Shown here one piece after another: positions 1-13,315 of a stretch of DNA of 64,000 bases. Position numbers and translations under genes: made by a program. Each line of letters starts with the position of its first letter. Position 1 is the stretch's first letter. The stretch is from Epiperipatus broadwayi (lineage: Eukaryota; Onychophora; Udeonychophora; Euonychophora; Peripatidae), in NCBI GenBank assembly GCA_028023455.1, contig JAQFVV010000511.1, positions 114,315-178,314 on the forward strand, given 5' to 3'. The notes under the pieces are model-generated. The model saw only the letters and a list, made by a program, of their open reading frames with translations. It did no database searches and had not been told where the DNA came from.

Positions 1-1155
<1,155 letters not shown>

Positions 1156-1789
1156 CGGCATGAAACATACATATCAACATAATTAATTAAAAGTATTCAA
1201 AAGCAGTACTGAAAATGAGTTAAAAAGATGTGATTTATTATTCTTATTGGTTTTTAATAATTTGCACGTTAATATTTAAAAATGAAAATTCAGTTGAATT
1301 GCTTGCTTTTGAGAAGTCCATATGGAAATTTATCTACAATTCAAGCACTAGAAATGAAGAACTGAAATGATATATGTAGATCAGAGCTTTAGAATCTGCC
1401 ATTTTACTACTGCCCTAAACCATACAAACACAATATATGTTAATACATATGAAAGTATTTCCTATATAAAAATATCACATATAAACATATTACATATGCT
1501 TATACGTGATTATGTATCTATATAATCTCATTATTTCTGTATTAACTTTATTAAAAATAAAACTTCTACCTAATTGGAAAAAAATCAAAATGATAGAATC
1601 TTCATATCCTAGGATACCATTATTTTGAAAGTTTTTTGTAAGACTTTACTGATGTAAATATGTTCTTTGAGGTAACTAGATATCAAAGTATCGTGACAAA
1701 ACTGGAATACTGAGACCTTGATGATATGTTCTATTACTAAGCATCCTCTTACATGTTTTATTGTATCTTGGCATATTTAAAACTAGGAC
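1156..1789. other. A+T-rich spacer, nothing recognised
   Basis: Unique-looking A+T-rich DNA between the GATA array and the LINE. No long open frame, tRNA or family repeat is seen. It may hold a further decayed upstream part of the LINE that begins to be readable near 1790. Confidence 0.5.
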
Positions 1790-3925
1790 AAAACTTTTAT
1801 GAAGTAATATATACAACTTTTTTCATGTCATGCATTGCCATTATACTTTGGATTGATAAAAAGGCATTTGATTCTATAAGCTTTTCTACAATAATTAAAG
1901 CTTTGGACCATCAAGGTAAAGTCCAAGATATTTTCCCACTCTGAAGAATATTATTAAAATGTAATAGCAGTGATTTTATTACTTTGTGATGCTAAGAAAA
2001 TTAATAGTCATACAGGTTTATAATGCAATAGTTTTACAAGAAGTATTTATTTTAAAAATATATTTATTGACATTATAAAATTGTACAGATGCATAATAAA
2101 AACATTTTGTTAATGTTGGCTCATCCATTGCTGACGTTGGTCTGGAAAAAGTATGCAAGAGCCATTCTCCGCACTAGCAGGTTATAATATGAGCAAATAC
2201 ATACTATTTAGTTGATATTGCCCACCCATGCCAGTGCAGAGAATGACTCAATAATGCTAACTTATCAGCTGGGATACATGTAGTGTGAAATCAATGCCCC
2301 TCTAGTAGAATCCGACATGTTGCAACACAGACTACTTCTTCTACGATACACTACAATGTGGATATATCAGGTCCAAAATTCATGTAGAGTCTGTGGGCCA
2401 TACTAGTAGGCTCCATGTATTATTAAACAAAAATCTAGAGGATAGTATCTTATCTTTGTCTTGAAGAGCTTTGAGCTTATCGCAAAATATAGCATTGGGA
2501 TCCGATGTTGGTTGTGTGAACTTTGTCCTGCATCTTGTGTACCAAAAAGCATATGTCAGGAAGATTGATAACCTGATTACTGTAAAGTCTCCAGAGAAGA
2601 GACAACCCCTGATGTCCAGGATTTTATCCACTGCTATAATGCAGTGTTGAGAGATAATTCTTCGAATAGAAAAATGTGTAAAAGTGAATGGAAAATATTC
2701 ACCTCATATAGATTTTGCAGATGATGTAGTTGTATTTTTTTTTATTAATAATGTACAGAACTTCAGAAAATATTGCAGTAGTTAGCAAATGAGAGTAAGA
2801 AAATAGGACTAAGGATAAATGTTAATAGAGACTGAAGTAATGTTCAATGGTCTTTTTTAAGAAGAAGACAACAATGATTGATAGCGATGAATTTGAAGTT
2901 AAGAGCTACAAATATATTGATATGATTATTAATACAGAGAGAAACATAATGTATGAAAATCATAAAATTAAACTTGGATGTCATGCTTTTGTTAGAAGTA
3001 ACTTAATTCTGAAGTATGCTTATATGATTAAAAAGGAAGGTTTTTAATATATATATTACCAGTTTTTACTTATAGATATGAGATTTGAGTACTTAACAAA
3101 AGAACAATGCAGAAACTTCAAATCACTTAATGAAATATGGATAAATGTGTATTAGGAGTAACAAGAAGTGACTAAAAATAAAATACATGGATGACAGAAA
3201 AATCAAATAGCACTAGACTGGATATATTTTTTGAGTAGATGATAATAGATAAACAGTTGAGTTTTTTAACTGTATCCCAGAACAGCAAGGGTCACAGAAA
3301 AATTGTTGGTGGTCATGAAAATTTTAAGTTCTTATGTTGGGTAATAAATTTTTAATTGAAATAGCAAAAACCTAAACACTATTAAAAAGTACATGAAAAT
3401 TGTTTAACTCATTATTGTGTGTCTGACCACTTTTGTAAACAGCACATCATAATAGCACTTCATTTTCTGAGTTTTATTCTTCATGCTAGCATCCTCCTAA
3501 TGTTGATCGTTCTTGAATGTGCACATTTTCTAAAACAAACTGAAAAAGTTGTAATTGCTGCAAATCAACAGATCTTGTAAAAAACCAAGTTTTTGTTAAT
3601 AAACAGTTTTTTTCAATATGTGATAAAATGACTTTTATAATTATTATCCTTATATACTTATAATAGGATGGTAACAACATATCATACGTCACGTAAAATT
3701 TCAATCTGAATATGGGGGTCGCAAATGTAAAAAGATTGTGTGCACTACTGCCCCAGAAGAATGTAAAAGACCTAGAAGATGATCACATGTGAGATGGATG
3801 GATGAAATAAAGATGTTTGTTGATATAATGTGGTAAAAAGAGACTGCATCTTGAAAAATTAGATTAAACTTGGAGAGATCATTATCCTGCAATGGATCGA
3901 TGATAGTCGAAAATGATGATGATGA
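1790..3925 (+). mobile_element. Decayed RTE-like non-LTR retrotransposon (reverse transcriptase and C-terminal part)
   Basis: Pieces of a LINE reverse transcriptase can be read in changing frames in the correct order. Near 1850 is the palm motif DKKAFDS followed by IIKALDHQG. At 2708-2730 is the catalytic motif FADDVV, followed by a stretch readable as GLRINVN. At 2876-3046 a frame reads MIDSDEFEVKSYKYID, then ERNIMYE and IKLGCHAF, typical of the region after the palm in RTE/craniofacial-development-protein-2-like ORFs. Near 3780-3830 is RWMDEI and near 3880 the end of the ORF, running into a short GATG repeat at 3917-3934. Stops and frameshifts are many, so it is dead. About 560 bases at 2080-2640 look like a foreign insertion between the two palm motifs. 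The family assignment rests on motif recall, not on a search. Confidence 0.8.
2080..2640. other. Richer-GC block inside the LINE, probable insertion
   Basis: This stretch separates the DKKAFDS and FADD blocks of the LINE and has visibly higher G+C than its surroundings. The minus strand has an uninterrupted 83-codon frame at 2380-2631, reading for example DPNAIFCDKLKALQDKDK, which I do not recognise. It may be a fragment of another transposon or a diverged part of the LINE. No terminal repeats were found. Confidence 0.4.
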
Positions 3926-3934
3926 TATATTAAT

Positions 3935-4710
3935 ACAAAAAATTCTGATTTTTGTCTCTGAATATAAGAAAAATTAATTTTTCTTAATTATATATTATCT
4001 GAAGCATTTTGTCAAAATCTAATTTTTTCATGTTCCTGATGTTTTAATTTAATAAATTATAAAATATTAGAAAAAAGAGACACTCTTATTGAATAGTGTT
4101 GCTTTCGTGTTAAAATTCTCTATGGAGTTGTTAAACCAAATATCTTTTGAAGTAATTGAATATTACAAAAGATGGATTTTTTGTTTCCCATAGAAAAAAT
4201 AACTTTCAATTTTCAATTTTAATCAATCAAAACAAATTTTTATTAGCGGAGAACATTTCATTACTGTGAAAACACATGAAAGGTGGTTGACCTAATTAAG
4301 TTTGTCTAGAGATAATTGAGGGGTGTTCTCCAAACCTCCTTTAACTTTCCCAGCTGCACACAAGCCAAGGTCAAAAGAGTAATATTTAAAATATGTCTTT
4401 TAAAATAAAAAGGTTATTATAAAAAAAAAAAAAAAAACCAGCTGCAGCTACAAAATTAAGTACTAGATAAAATATAACAGGAAGATGAGATAAGGCGATC
4501 AAGTAATTTGTACTTAGATAAGTTTTACAGTATTTTGCCACTTGTTTCACATCTTTATTGTCTTTCTTCTTATTTACTTTGCTTCTTTCTATTGGTCTCC
4601 TCTCCCCATAATACTTTATTACTAATATTTATATGAAGCAGTGACAAGATAGAATGATATTGGTGAAAATTGTTGGTAGTTATATCAATAGCAAATATTA
4701 TTTCAAACTG
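3935..4710. other. A+T-rich spacer
   Basis: No coding, RNA or family repeat recognised. There is a run of about 17 A at 4420-4437. Confidence 0.5.
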
Positions 4711-4875
4711 AGAGACAAAACTCTCCATACAGTAGTGTCACCTAGTGAAAGTCAGAGTAATCAATGAATGCAAGAATGTTTGTGCATATAATCACTATCT
4801 AGTGCTTACTCATTCAATATTCTCAGACTAGTTTCTAGCTTGGGATTATCAGTGAGGACCCTAGGATGATTGTGT
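4711..4875 (+). repeat. Family A repeat, partial copy
   Basis: Begins with the family end GACAAAACTCTCCATACAG and continues through the markers TATCTAGTGCTTACTCATTC and AGACTAGTTTCTAGCTTG before decaying. It matches one arm of the foldback copy at 21288-21985. Only the left half is present. Confidence 0.85.
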
Positions 4876-5572
4876 AAGCATAGGTAATGGTAATCGTGAT
4901 TATTTCAAACTGTAAGCAATCATTAACTCTCCCATATGTTATCTTGAAAGTTGTAAGCCTAAGCAAAATATCAATTGCCATGGCTAAATATCAAGTTAAG
5001 ATACCTAATAATAAATAATATTTAAATAGTTATCTATTTGGCTCTGTATGTATATAAAAGAAGAAAATTGAGGTTGACTTTTTAAGATAATTATTTAGTC
5101 CAGTAATATCATAAATTGATTGTGATTTAATTTCTAATTGTGTCTAATTGTATAAATAAAATATATTTTTATATTCTACTGTGAAATAAATAACAATCAA
5201 ACAGTTTATTATTTAGGATTTCATAGGAAGTAACTGAAATGCGCCAGAAGATCTGTGAACCTTGAACTGTTGGATCTACTGCATTGAACTAGACAGAGCA
5301 ACTATAAAATAAAAGTACTTTATATACATAAATTCATTTAATATTTAGTTCAATAATGATTGTTGAGATTTTAATTAACAATCATTATAACAAATTAAAA
5401 AATAGTAATTAATGAGAATCCTAGATATGTATTATGCACTGGCAAACGAAATCCTAAAATTATTTCTCAAAGGTATTTTATTGATTATTCGAAAAAAAAA
5501 AATTTTTTTTGGTATACATTCAAAGTATATAGAGATTTATTTATAATTTCACAATATTATACTTCTGCCATT
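4876..5572. other. A+T-rich spacer
   Basis: Nothing recognised. A short A-run/T-run palindrome lies near 5494-5510. Confidence 0.5.
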
Positions 5573-6290
5573 TTGGAGATACTTATAATATTAGTGACTC
5601 AGGTTTTGTCTCATCAAGGACCATGTGGCTGTAAATATTTCACGAGTGATAAACTTTTTATCGCTTTCTCTAAAGTTGAGAAATCTGTTGAAAAATGCAT
5701 TTATCTCTTCTTTAGTTATGGCATTAGATATAAAGACATAAGAAGGGGAATAAAACCTCATAAAAATTTCATAGATAAATTGTTCAATGAAAGGAGTCCT
5801 AGTTAAATTCCATTCAATTTATACACCACAGACATATATGAAATTCATATTCAAGTTGATCAATGGAATTTTACCGACCACAACATACATTAAAAAGATT
5901 GAGAATGAGCTTAGGGGAAACTTATTCATTTTGTAAAAATAATTGTGAAACATTTCAACACTTATTAGAAGAATGCAGTGCTTTTGGGAGGCTAAGATAC
6001 AGAGTTTTCCACACCCCAATGATAAATCTTAAAATACTACTGAAGCAAAATGTAATAAAATTCAAAACTCATAATGCAGTTGTTATAATACATGCATTGA
6101 AAACTATATGGATAATCCAGTGTTCTTTAATCTTTGATAATAAAATTTTAATTAGTTAAAGAAACTTGACAATGATTGGAACAACTATTTTGCTAGGTGT
6201 TTGAAATACTGGCCGAAGAAGGTTATGGAAAGAGTATGGGGAGGGACTGCTATGACTGTTTGTGAAATGTGGGAGTAAAAGTACACACAC
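5573..6290 (+). mobile_element. C-terminal remnant of a second non-LTR retrotransposon
   Basis: A 98-codon frame at 5863-6156 contains C-x3-C-x7-H-x4-C (CKNNC...HLLEEC), the cysteine/histidine motif found near the end of many LINE ORF2 proteins after the reverse transcriptase, preceded by a reading like LPTTTYIKKI in another frame. A separate 77-codon frame at 5573-5803 contains LSHQGPCGCKYF, which loosely resembles the sequence before that motif in such proteins, but it could be chance. This looks like a different LINE family from the one at 1790-3925. No catalytic domain remains. Confidence 0.6.
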
Positions 6291-7911
6291 AAAGAGAAAT
6301 AAGACAGTAAAAGTATGTAGAGTGGTAAAATTAATGATCTTTCAAGAGAGAAGAAATGTTTTATGTTTTAACTAGGAATACAATTTGTAAGGTCTAACTC
6401 TAGGATTTAATAAGAAAATGATATTAACATTTCAACAATGAGAGTTTTATAGATTTGCATTGTGGTGCTTTAGGGACAGTATTGGTAAATTTGGTGTCAA
6501 TGATAAAGTGAATCAAAACTAATTTATAGATATTTCCTGTACATATTTAAATGTTTGTTTAATAAAGTTTATTACTTAAAATAAAAATAATACAAAGGTG
6601 CTTGTCCTGATGTCAGCAAAAAAATTCTTTGAATATGAGTTAAACAATAATTCTATATTAGTATTTAAATTGTTAAATAGCCTAGGAATTTCTGCACAAA
6701 TGCTATCAAAACAAGCATATTTAAAAAACAAGTGATTTTGGTTTTTTATATCTCTATGTCATACCAAGCATCCATTTATCTTTAAAATTCCTGCAACATC
6801 TTTTGAATCTGAAGAAAATTCAATGTAGTAGGAGAACTCAGGTTTAATTTGATTAGGAAATCAAACAATTTTAGTTCAAGTAACCAAAATCTAAATTTCC
6901 TTGTTATTCAACTTTAGTACTGTTTTCTCCACAGTACCTTTTAACTGTTGATGGATAATTTCATAAACATCCCAGTATTTGAATTTATTCATAGGTAGGC
7001 AAAAGGAAAAACTTGGAATTGTATGTAATGGAGATATTAGTTTTTATTACATACAATTACAAAATCCTAAAATTATAATACTCCATTTTCTGTGAATCAA
7101 GCTGCTAACATTAATTACATTTTCATTCTTTTTTTACTTTAAATCATGAAATGTGGTTCAATATAAATGAATGAAAAAAGAGGAAATATTCATAAAGTTC
7201 AAATTCGATCAAATATTTACACAAAAGTTCAAACAATACTCTTAGAAATCTTATTATATCATTACTAATTAGCAGTAACACAATTTTACCTCTGCAAGAA
7301 CTTGAAAAATACAAATGAGGAGACCCGCCCCCCTCCTCTTTTTTTTTTAAAAAAAAAAAAACAACAACAACTTAGAAATTGTTTATTTATTTCAGTCAAA
7401 TCTTGTAATTAATTTTTAACATATTTCTATCAAACAGATTTCTTTCAAATTTTGTACATGTTGGTATCTAATGCTAATGCAGTATTTTAGGGTTATCTGT
7501 CCTAACAGCATTGATGGGTTGAATTTTTAACACATTGATATTGGTTCAGTAAGTTTTTAATGATGAGCAATAGATGGCACTATATTTTTTAAAAATTATA
7601 TTTTTATTGAATTCATGACTTTTTTGTTAAAAATCATTTTCAATTAGTTAAAATAGAAAGAAAAAGAAATGAGGATGAAATTTTAATTATTTTTTTATTG
7701 TTTAACTAAAATTGCCTTTTTTTTTTAATGCTTCCTTTATAAACACAAAAAAATCTTATAAACAATTTTTAACACTCAAATTTCATTTCAAATATTGGAA
7801 GTATAGCAACATTATTTAGATTTTCAATTTTTAAATTTGACTATGAATAATTATAAAAAAAATCCATTAAGTACTATTAATATTTAAATAAAAGTATAGA
7901 ATATATACTTA
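6291..7911. other. A+T-rich spacer with homopolymer runs
   Basis: No gene seen. A C-run followed by T- and A-runs lies at 7325-7362, and many short A and T runs occur. Confidence 0.5.
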
Positions 7912-8270
7912 AGCTAGATGTAATTAGAGGGGATTTGAATCCAGACTTTCAAGCTCCCATAAGTCATTCACTCATATATAATTGATACACATGACCACAT
8001 AATATTTTGTTCTGAACCAACACTCATCAATTGATTCATATCATTATTGCCCACATATATACATATAATCAGTACTCAGTTTCTATAAAAATAGCTTCAA
8101 ACTTTAATAACTAGGTTTCAATCATCTTCACTCTCCAACTTTTCATCCATCCATATCATTAAAAATCTGATGGTGGCATGTTCAAAGTTCTTGTTTGCCA
8201 ATTTGGTTGTCATACTCATGTTCACACCAAGTCATTCTGACCCCTCATATTTAGGACCTTTATATTTTAT
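7912..8270 (+). repeat. Family B repeat, half-length copy
   Basis: Contains the ordered markers AGATGTAATTAGAGG, GATACACATGACCACATA, CACTCATCAATTG, CAGTACTCAGTTT and a stretch ending in CCTCATATTTAGGA. The same markers in the same order occur at 19283-19630 and 19640-20180, and inverted at 20190-20620 and 30068-30445. Confidence 0.85.
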
Positions 8271-8702
8271 TTTAAAAAATGTTTTTATTTAATTTGATAA
8301 ATAATATGCTAATAATCAAAAAATTTTATTTTATTTCTTTACAATTTTGATTATTAAATTTTATTTAAAATCATATTTGAAAAATAAAAGTTAACCATGA
8401 GTTTTATTACTATTGTATAAACCAAATCATACATATATCTACATATATTTCAATCGATTAACAATAAATGGTGTCCATTGCAAGTAATTACCATAATGCT
8501 TTATATTTTAGTCTATTTCTTTTTCAGATAACATTTGTGTGTTTTTTAAGATAATTCATAAAAATTTTATGAGAATTGAAATTTATTTATTTATTTAAAA
8601 ATAATTACATTATTTCTACTATTTTAAAACTTTGATTCCTAGAATCATTCTTATCTTCTCTATGTGGTCCAATGTAATCACTCATTTTTCTGCCTTGCTT
8701 GA

Positions 8703-8825
8703 TTTACTGTAGTAGTAGAGTGTCACACTCTGACCTGTAAAGGCCTACAATTGGTCCCAGTGCTGGCTTTTCTGGCATTTGAATTTTTTATGAACTTTAG
8801 AGCAATAAAGCTCTTCAATTATCCC
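8703..8825 (+). repeat. Degenerate tRNA-derived SINE-like unit
   Basis: It has an A-box-like start (GTAGTAGTAGAGTGTCACAC) and a region resembling a B box, and ends with the shared tail GAGCAATAAAGC. The five units at 9603-10290 have the same layout and tail. Confidence 0.55.
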
Positions 8826-8895
8826 TTTATTTTATTCATTTAACTTTTATTAGTTTAGAAATATTACCAAATTCACCACTTTCTTTATCTTGCTG

Positions 8896-9392
8896 TAATA
8901 TATAAATACAATTTATCCACTACTTTGAGCACTTTTTAGCAAAAACCTTTTATTGACTTATGTAAATATATTAATTTATTAAGTGCAAGCAGATGATATA
9001 ATAATGTGAAAGGCTAAAACCTTTGACAGATGCACTTTAAAATTCTTATGTTATACCCAATCAGATGTAATAATGATTACATGTGGAACTCTTAATTCTA
9101 AAACACAAAACCAGAAATACGAGAAAAAGATGGATCCCATCCTTTTTCTCATATTCCTGGCTCATGTTTTAGAATTAAGAGTTCCACATGTAGTCATTAT
9201 TACATCTGATTGGCTGTCTCATAAGCATTTTTAAAGCATATCTCTTGAAGGTTTTAGCCTTTCATTTTATTGACTTATATTTATGAAGATGGCAGGGCAA
9301 TTGAAATGTCAGATTGTGCATGAATATAGGTCAATAAAAAAATTTTGCTAAAAAGTGTTCAAAGTAGTGGATAAATTGTATTTGTAATATTA
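8896..9392. mobile_element. Family C foldback (MITE-like) element
   Basis: The ends are inverted copies: AATACAATTTATCCACTACT near 8905 against its complement near 9363-9382. Inside lies a second pair of long arms, about 9005-9115 against 9145-9270, meeting around GATGGATCCCATCC. The whole unit could form one 497-bp hairpin with two paired sections. No open frame is present. A shorter relative lies at 11160-11297. No clear target duplication was found. Confidence 0.85.
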
Positions 9393-9602
9393 CTTTACTT
9401 TTATTTTAGTTAATATGTCTTCTGATCATTTTTTATGGAGTAACTTGTTTACATGTAATTGCAAATATTTATGTGGATGATCATATTTATTAGAAATTCT
9501 TTAGTCAAACAACTCATAGTAAAATCATGCTTATTAGAATAAAGAAATCATTTATTATTTTTGTTTTATTTTTAAAAATAATAAGTCATTTCAATTGTTA
9601 TC

Positions 9603-10290
9603 TGCATGGCTTAGTGCAATGTTAGAATGGCCAACTTTTGAGGTTCACCTGTGGTGAATTTTGAAACTCACTAGAGGCTCAACTATGTTAATTCCAGTGC
9701 TTGATCTTCTTATGAACTCCTGAGCAATAAATCATTTGATTATTATTATTACTTATATTATCTTATAAGATTTAGTGCACTGATAAAATCACAGATCTCT
9801 GGATCTTAAGGTTTGTGGATCATAGCTTCACCACATCACTTCCACTATGTGATCTTCTTATGAACTGCCAAGCAATAAACCTTTAGTTTTTTCTACCATG
9901 TAATTTGACACTGTGTAAAGTGGCAAACTCTGGAATTCAAAGTCCATTGATTGGCCCATCTCTGTCATTTTCAGTGCTTAAACTTCTTATCAACTCTTGA
10001 GCAATAAACCATTCACTTAGATCTCTGCTTTAGTGCTGTGGTAAAATGACAGACTCTCAAGACAAAGTCCAAGGATCATAACCCAGCATCTGTTGTTCAA
10101 ATTTATTATGATCTCTCAAGCAATAAACTATTTCCTTTCCTTTTTGTTTTTGCTTATTTCATTTACCATCGTACACAATTCCCCATTTGGTTAAGTGCTG
10201 GGGTAGTATATCAGATTCAAGAACTAAATGTATCTGATTGAAATTTAGTTGTCTCACTTCCTGTGTTTGGGTATCACATGACCTTCTAAG
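9603..10290 (+). repeat. Cluster of five degenerate tRNA-derived units in tandem
   Basis: Units start near 9603, 9768, 9897, 10026 and 10187. Each has an A-box-like start (for example TTAGTGCTGTGGTAAAATGA), a weak B-box-like stretch (GTCCAAGGATCATAACCC) and, in most, the tail CTTATGAACTCCTGAGCAATAAACC. Spacing is about 110-165 bases with unequal divergence, which suggests repeated insertion or old local duplication. They are too mutated to be tRNA genes. Confidence 0.65.
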
Positions 10291-11159
10291 TGATTTGTTT
10301 TATTATTACATTTAATATTTTTCTTAATATACTTGTTAAATAATTTTGCTTTTAGAAATGAATAAAATAAAATAATTACAAGGATGTCTTGGAAGTTTGT
10401 ATATGATGTGTAATAGTGGGCTTTATCAACTTGTTCAAAGATGAGTTTTCTTGAATTCCATGAAGCTCATCTGATATTATAAAAAAAAATTTCTATCCAG
10501 CACCAAATGATAAAGATACTCATGTCATAAGTTTTTTTTAGCAACAATTATTTTTTATTATAAGATTGAATGTAACTGAACGGAAGTAACCGAAATTTCC
10601 GATTATAAAGTAAATAAACTCTCCAAAAGACAGATGATATCATAATACCACCTGTCTCTTAGCATTTGTTCTTACATATTATCGCATTTTATACGCATGT
10701 GCTTGAGGCTACAGCCTTAATGAATATTATTTAGTTTATTTACATAATTTTAAATGACGTAGTGAATTCGATCTATTGATTATATATATTTTTAGAATAA
10801 ATGATAAGAGTTACCATTTAAATAATCAGAGATTAAAAGCCGACCTTTAGTTTAAACAGCATCTAAATACAGCATGAAAACTCAGTTTTAATATCTATAA
10901 ATAAAAAATAATTCAAATTATATACAACTGAACAGAAAGTAACTAGAGCTTCCAATAAGTTATATAACATAAATAAACTCATCATCAGATTTTCAATTGT
11001 ATGGATGCCTGAAGAGTTCACGACTTTCTTAATTTTTGGAACTATTCTTTTTTTGGATCTTTGACATTTTTCTTTCTCTGCTAGCGGGTTTTTATTCTGC
11101 ATCTGAACAGTTTACTATCATTTATTTATTTGATATGTTTATAATAGTAAAATATAAGT
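10291..11159. other. A+T-rich spacer with a family D fragment and a short duplication
   Basis: 10668-10735 matches the family D hairpin (TATTATCGCATTTTATACGCAT, then a gene-free remnant). The stretches at 10568-10615 and 10926-10980, both starting CTGAAC(G/A)GAAAGTAAC-like and ending ATAAATAAACTC, look like a diverged duplication. No gene is seen. Confidence 0.5.
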
Positions 11160-11297
11160 ATAATGTATATAAATGCAATTTATACACTACTTTGAACACT
11201 TTTTAGCAAAACCCTTTTATTGTACCTATATGCATACACAACCTTACATATTGACTGTACTGCAGTCTTCTCCAGAGTTACGATAAATTGCATTTAT
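11160..11297. repeat. Short family C derivative
   Basis: The left end matches the family C terminus, including CACTACTTTGAACACTTTTT. The inverted right end, ATAAATTGCATTTAT at about 11283-11297, pairs with AAATGCAATTTAT at 11170. It looks like an internally deleted copy of the element at 8896-9392. Confidence 0.65.
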
Positions 11298-11334
11298 TTG
11301 AGATATTGCAACAAAATAAAGGAAATGGTAAATT

Positions 11335-11415
11335 TGGTAATATAATGTATATACTTAGCCCAGATGTAATTAAAAGGAATTTGAACCCCGCCTTTCAAGT
11401 TTCCTACAGTCATCC
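11335..11415 (+). repeat. Family B terminal fragment
   Basis: Contains CCCAGATGTAATTAAAAGG, TTTGAACCCCGCCTTTCAAG and TCATCCACTCTAT, as at the start of the other family B copies. The remainder of the element is missing. Confidence 0.7.
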
Positions 11416-13185
11416 ACTCTATTTTTCCCTCTACATTTCATTTGCTGTTGTGGCGAGGCATCTTAAACATGTTCATATTTATAAGTAAACTATAGTCAAT
11501 AGAAGGTTAAATTATTAATTTCAATATTTAAATAAATATACAAAGAAAAACAAATTATACTGTCTATCTTAAATGAATATTGTCATAAATTTATTTTCAT
11601 TAATTACTTATATATGTATATGATTTAAACTGGATAGGAATAATTATAAGTATTTAAATTAACATCTATAATTATGTATATCGATTTTTTTTATTAATAA
11701 CTTTTTACCATCAAAGAAACAACAGTTTTGATACGAGTTGTGTCAGTGATTTAATAAATGCATAACATTTCATAATGTTAGTAAATCGAAGGTTGGCGTA
11801 ATTTAATTCAGCCACTGGACTTTAACAAAACAAAACTTCAAAATACTGATTAATATATAAATTAATTACCCTCATAAGTTAAATAAAGTATAAACCATAA
11901 TTATTTAACAAATAATATATTTAGTATTTTAAGATTTTGCCGAGTTTAATTACTATTGACAAAGAATTTCATAAATTCCTTATTAAGAGTTTAATACAAA
12001 TGCCCTGATAAATTTACATACACTAATTATCTTTCTGGTAATGCAAGTTAACATTTAAGTGGCCTATATAAAAATAATACCATTCATGATTATAACTACA
12101 GAATATTAGCTTCTACTCTGTATTATAATCAATGGAAACCATATGACATTTGACTACAAAAAGTTTAAGATTTGATCTTGGGTCTTTTAATTTCCAATCC
12201 ATCAATGTACAACTGCAATTAACTATGTAGGATTACCTATATTTGTGTGTATGGAGCATAATGATAAAAGGTCAAGGAGGCATGGTTTATTGCCAATGAC
12301 AGAAATGTAATAAACATAAGAGAAAATAGCATATAATTATCTAATAAATGGAATATTTAAATGGACTAATTTAAATAAAAAATGCATGCGTAATTACAAT
12401 ATAAATAAAGCAGCAACAATAATTAATTTAAGAGAGCTATGATTATGGTAACCTGCACTGAAAGAGCACTCAGCTTTAGGTTATAAAGAAGAAAGAAACC
12501 ACTTTATTATGTATGCAAACAAATGTATGCAAATTTGAATTATATAATAATTATAACTGATGTTAGTTTTAAAACATGCAAGAACAATTTTATTCTTAGG
12601 GAATACAATCATTCACTGCTTATCCTATACAACAACTAATGGGCTTTGAGGAGTTTAATTTGTTTAATGCATTTTATAAATCATGATACTTTTCCTTATT
12701 TGTTTTTTAATTACAAGAACTGGATTTTTAGTTACCACATATGAGTGAATAATGAGTCATTCGGAAATAATAATTTTAAGTGAATAGATATGTATATTCA
12801 AGTTTTTTGTTTTTTCAGTAATATTGCAATCATCCAGCAACAAAGAAATCTCTCACTTTGGATATACTTTGATACATTTCACTTTTCAAGTACAACATAC
12901 ATAAAACATATTATAATTTAACTTCTTATATATTCAAATTGTATTTATATTTCAGTGCATCTTTTACCTTAGCTGAATCACATCACAACCATCCATCAGG
13001 CCAGAAGTCAGACCAATTTGTCTTGCTCTGGATGCATTTTTGAAACACCCACTTTACTTTTTTCATATGAGCAAGACATACATAATCTCAAAATGTAAAT
13101 ATAATTTCATATACATTTTTTTTTTGCAATGGGGATGGGACAGAAGATATACTTTTAACTTAATGTGTATGAATATATTTCAAAC
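11416..13185. other. Low-repeat A+T-rich region with a candidate conserved non-coding stretch
   Basis: No exon or repeat recognised. The part at about 12040-12480 has more even base composition and dense homeodomain-like TAATTA sites and a GATAAAAGGTCAAGG stretch. It could be a conserved non-coding element, but this is judged by eye only. Confidence 0.3.
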
Positions 13186-13315
13186 TTCAATTTCATCACA
13201 ATTTTCTGAAACATATGATCAAAGACATGTAAAAAAAATAAATGATCCCCAAGATGACATTTCACACTGAACCAGTACTCATTAGTCGACCCTGATCACA
13301 ACCTCTTAAATAAAT
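13186..13315 (+). repeat. Family B internal fragment, diverged
   Basis: Reads ACATATGATCAAAGACATG, then AAATAAATGATCCCCAAGAT and CACTGAACCAGTACTCATTA. These match the middle of family B (GATACACATGACCAC..., AAATGATCTCCAATATAC, GCTGAACCAGCACTCATCA). Confidence 0.7.

Noticed and set aside
2380-2631. Small minus-strand protein gene of 83 residues
   Set aside because: It lies within a LINE interruption, has no recognisable motif and no promoter or splice context; listed only as part of an unexplained block.
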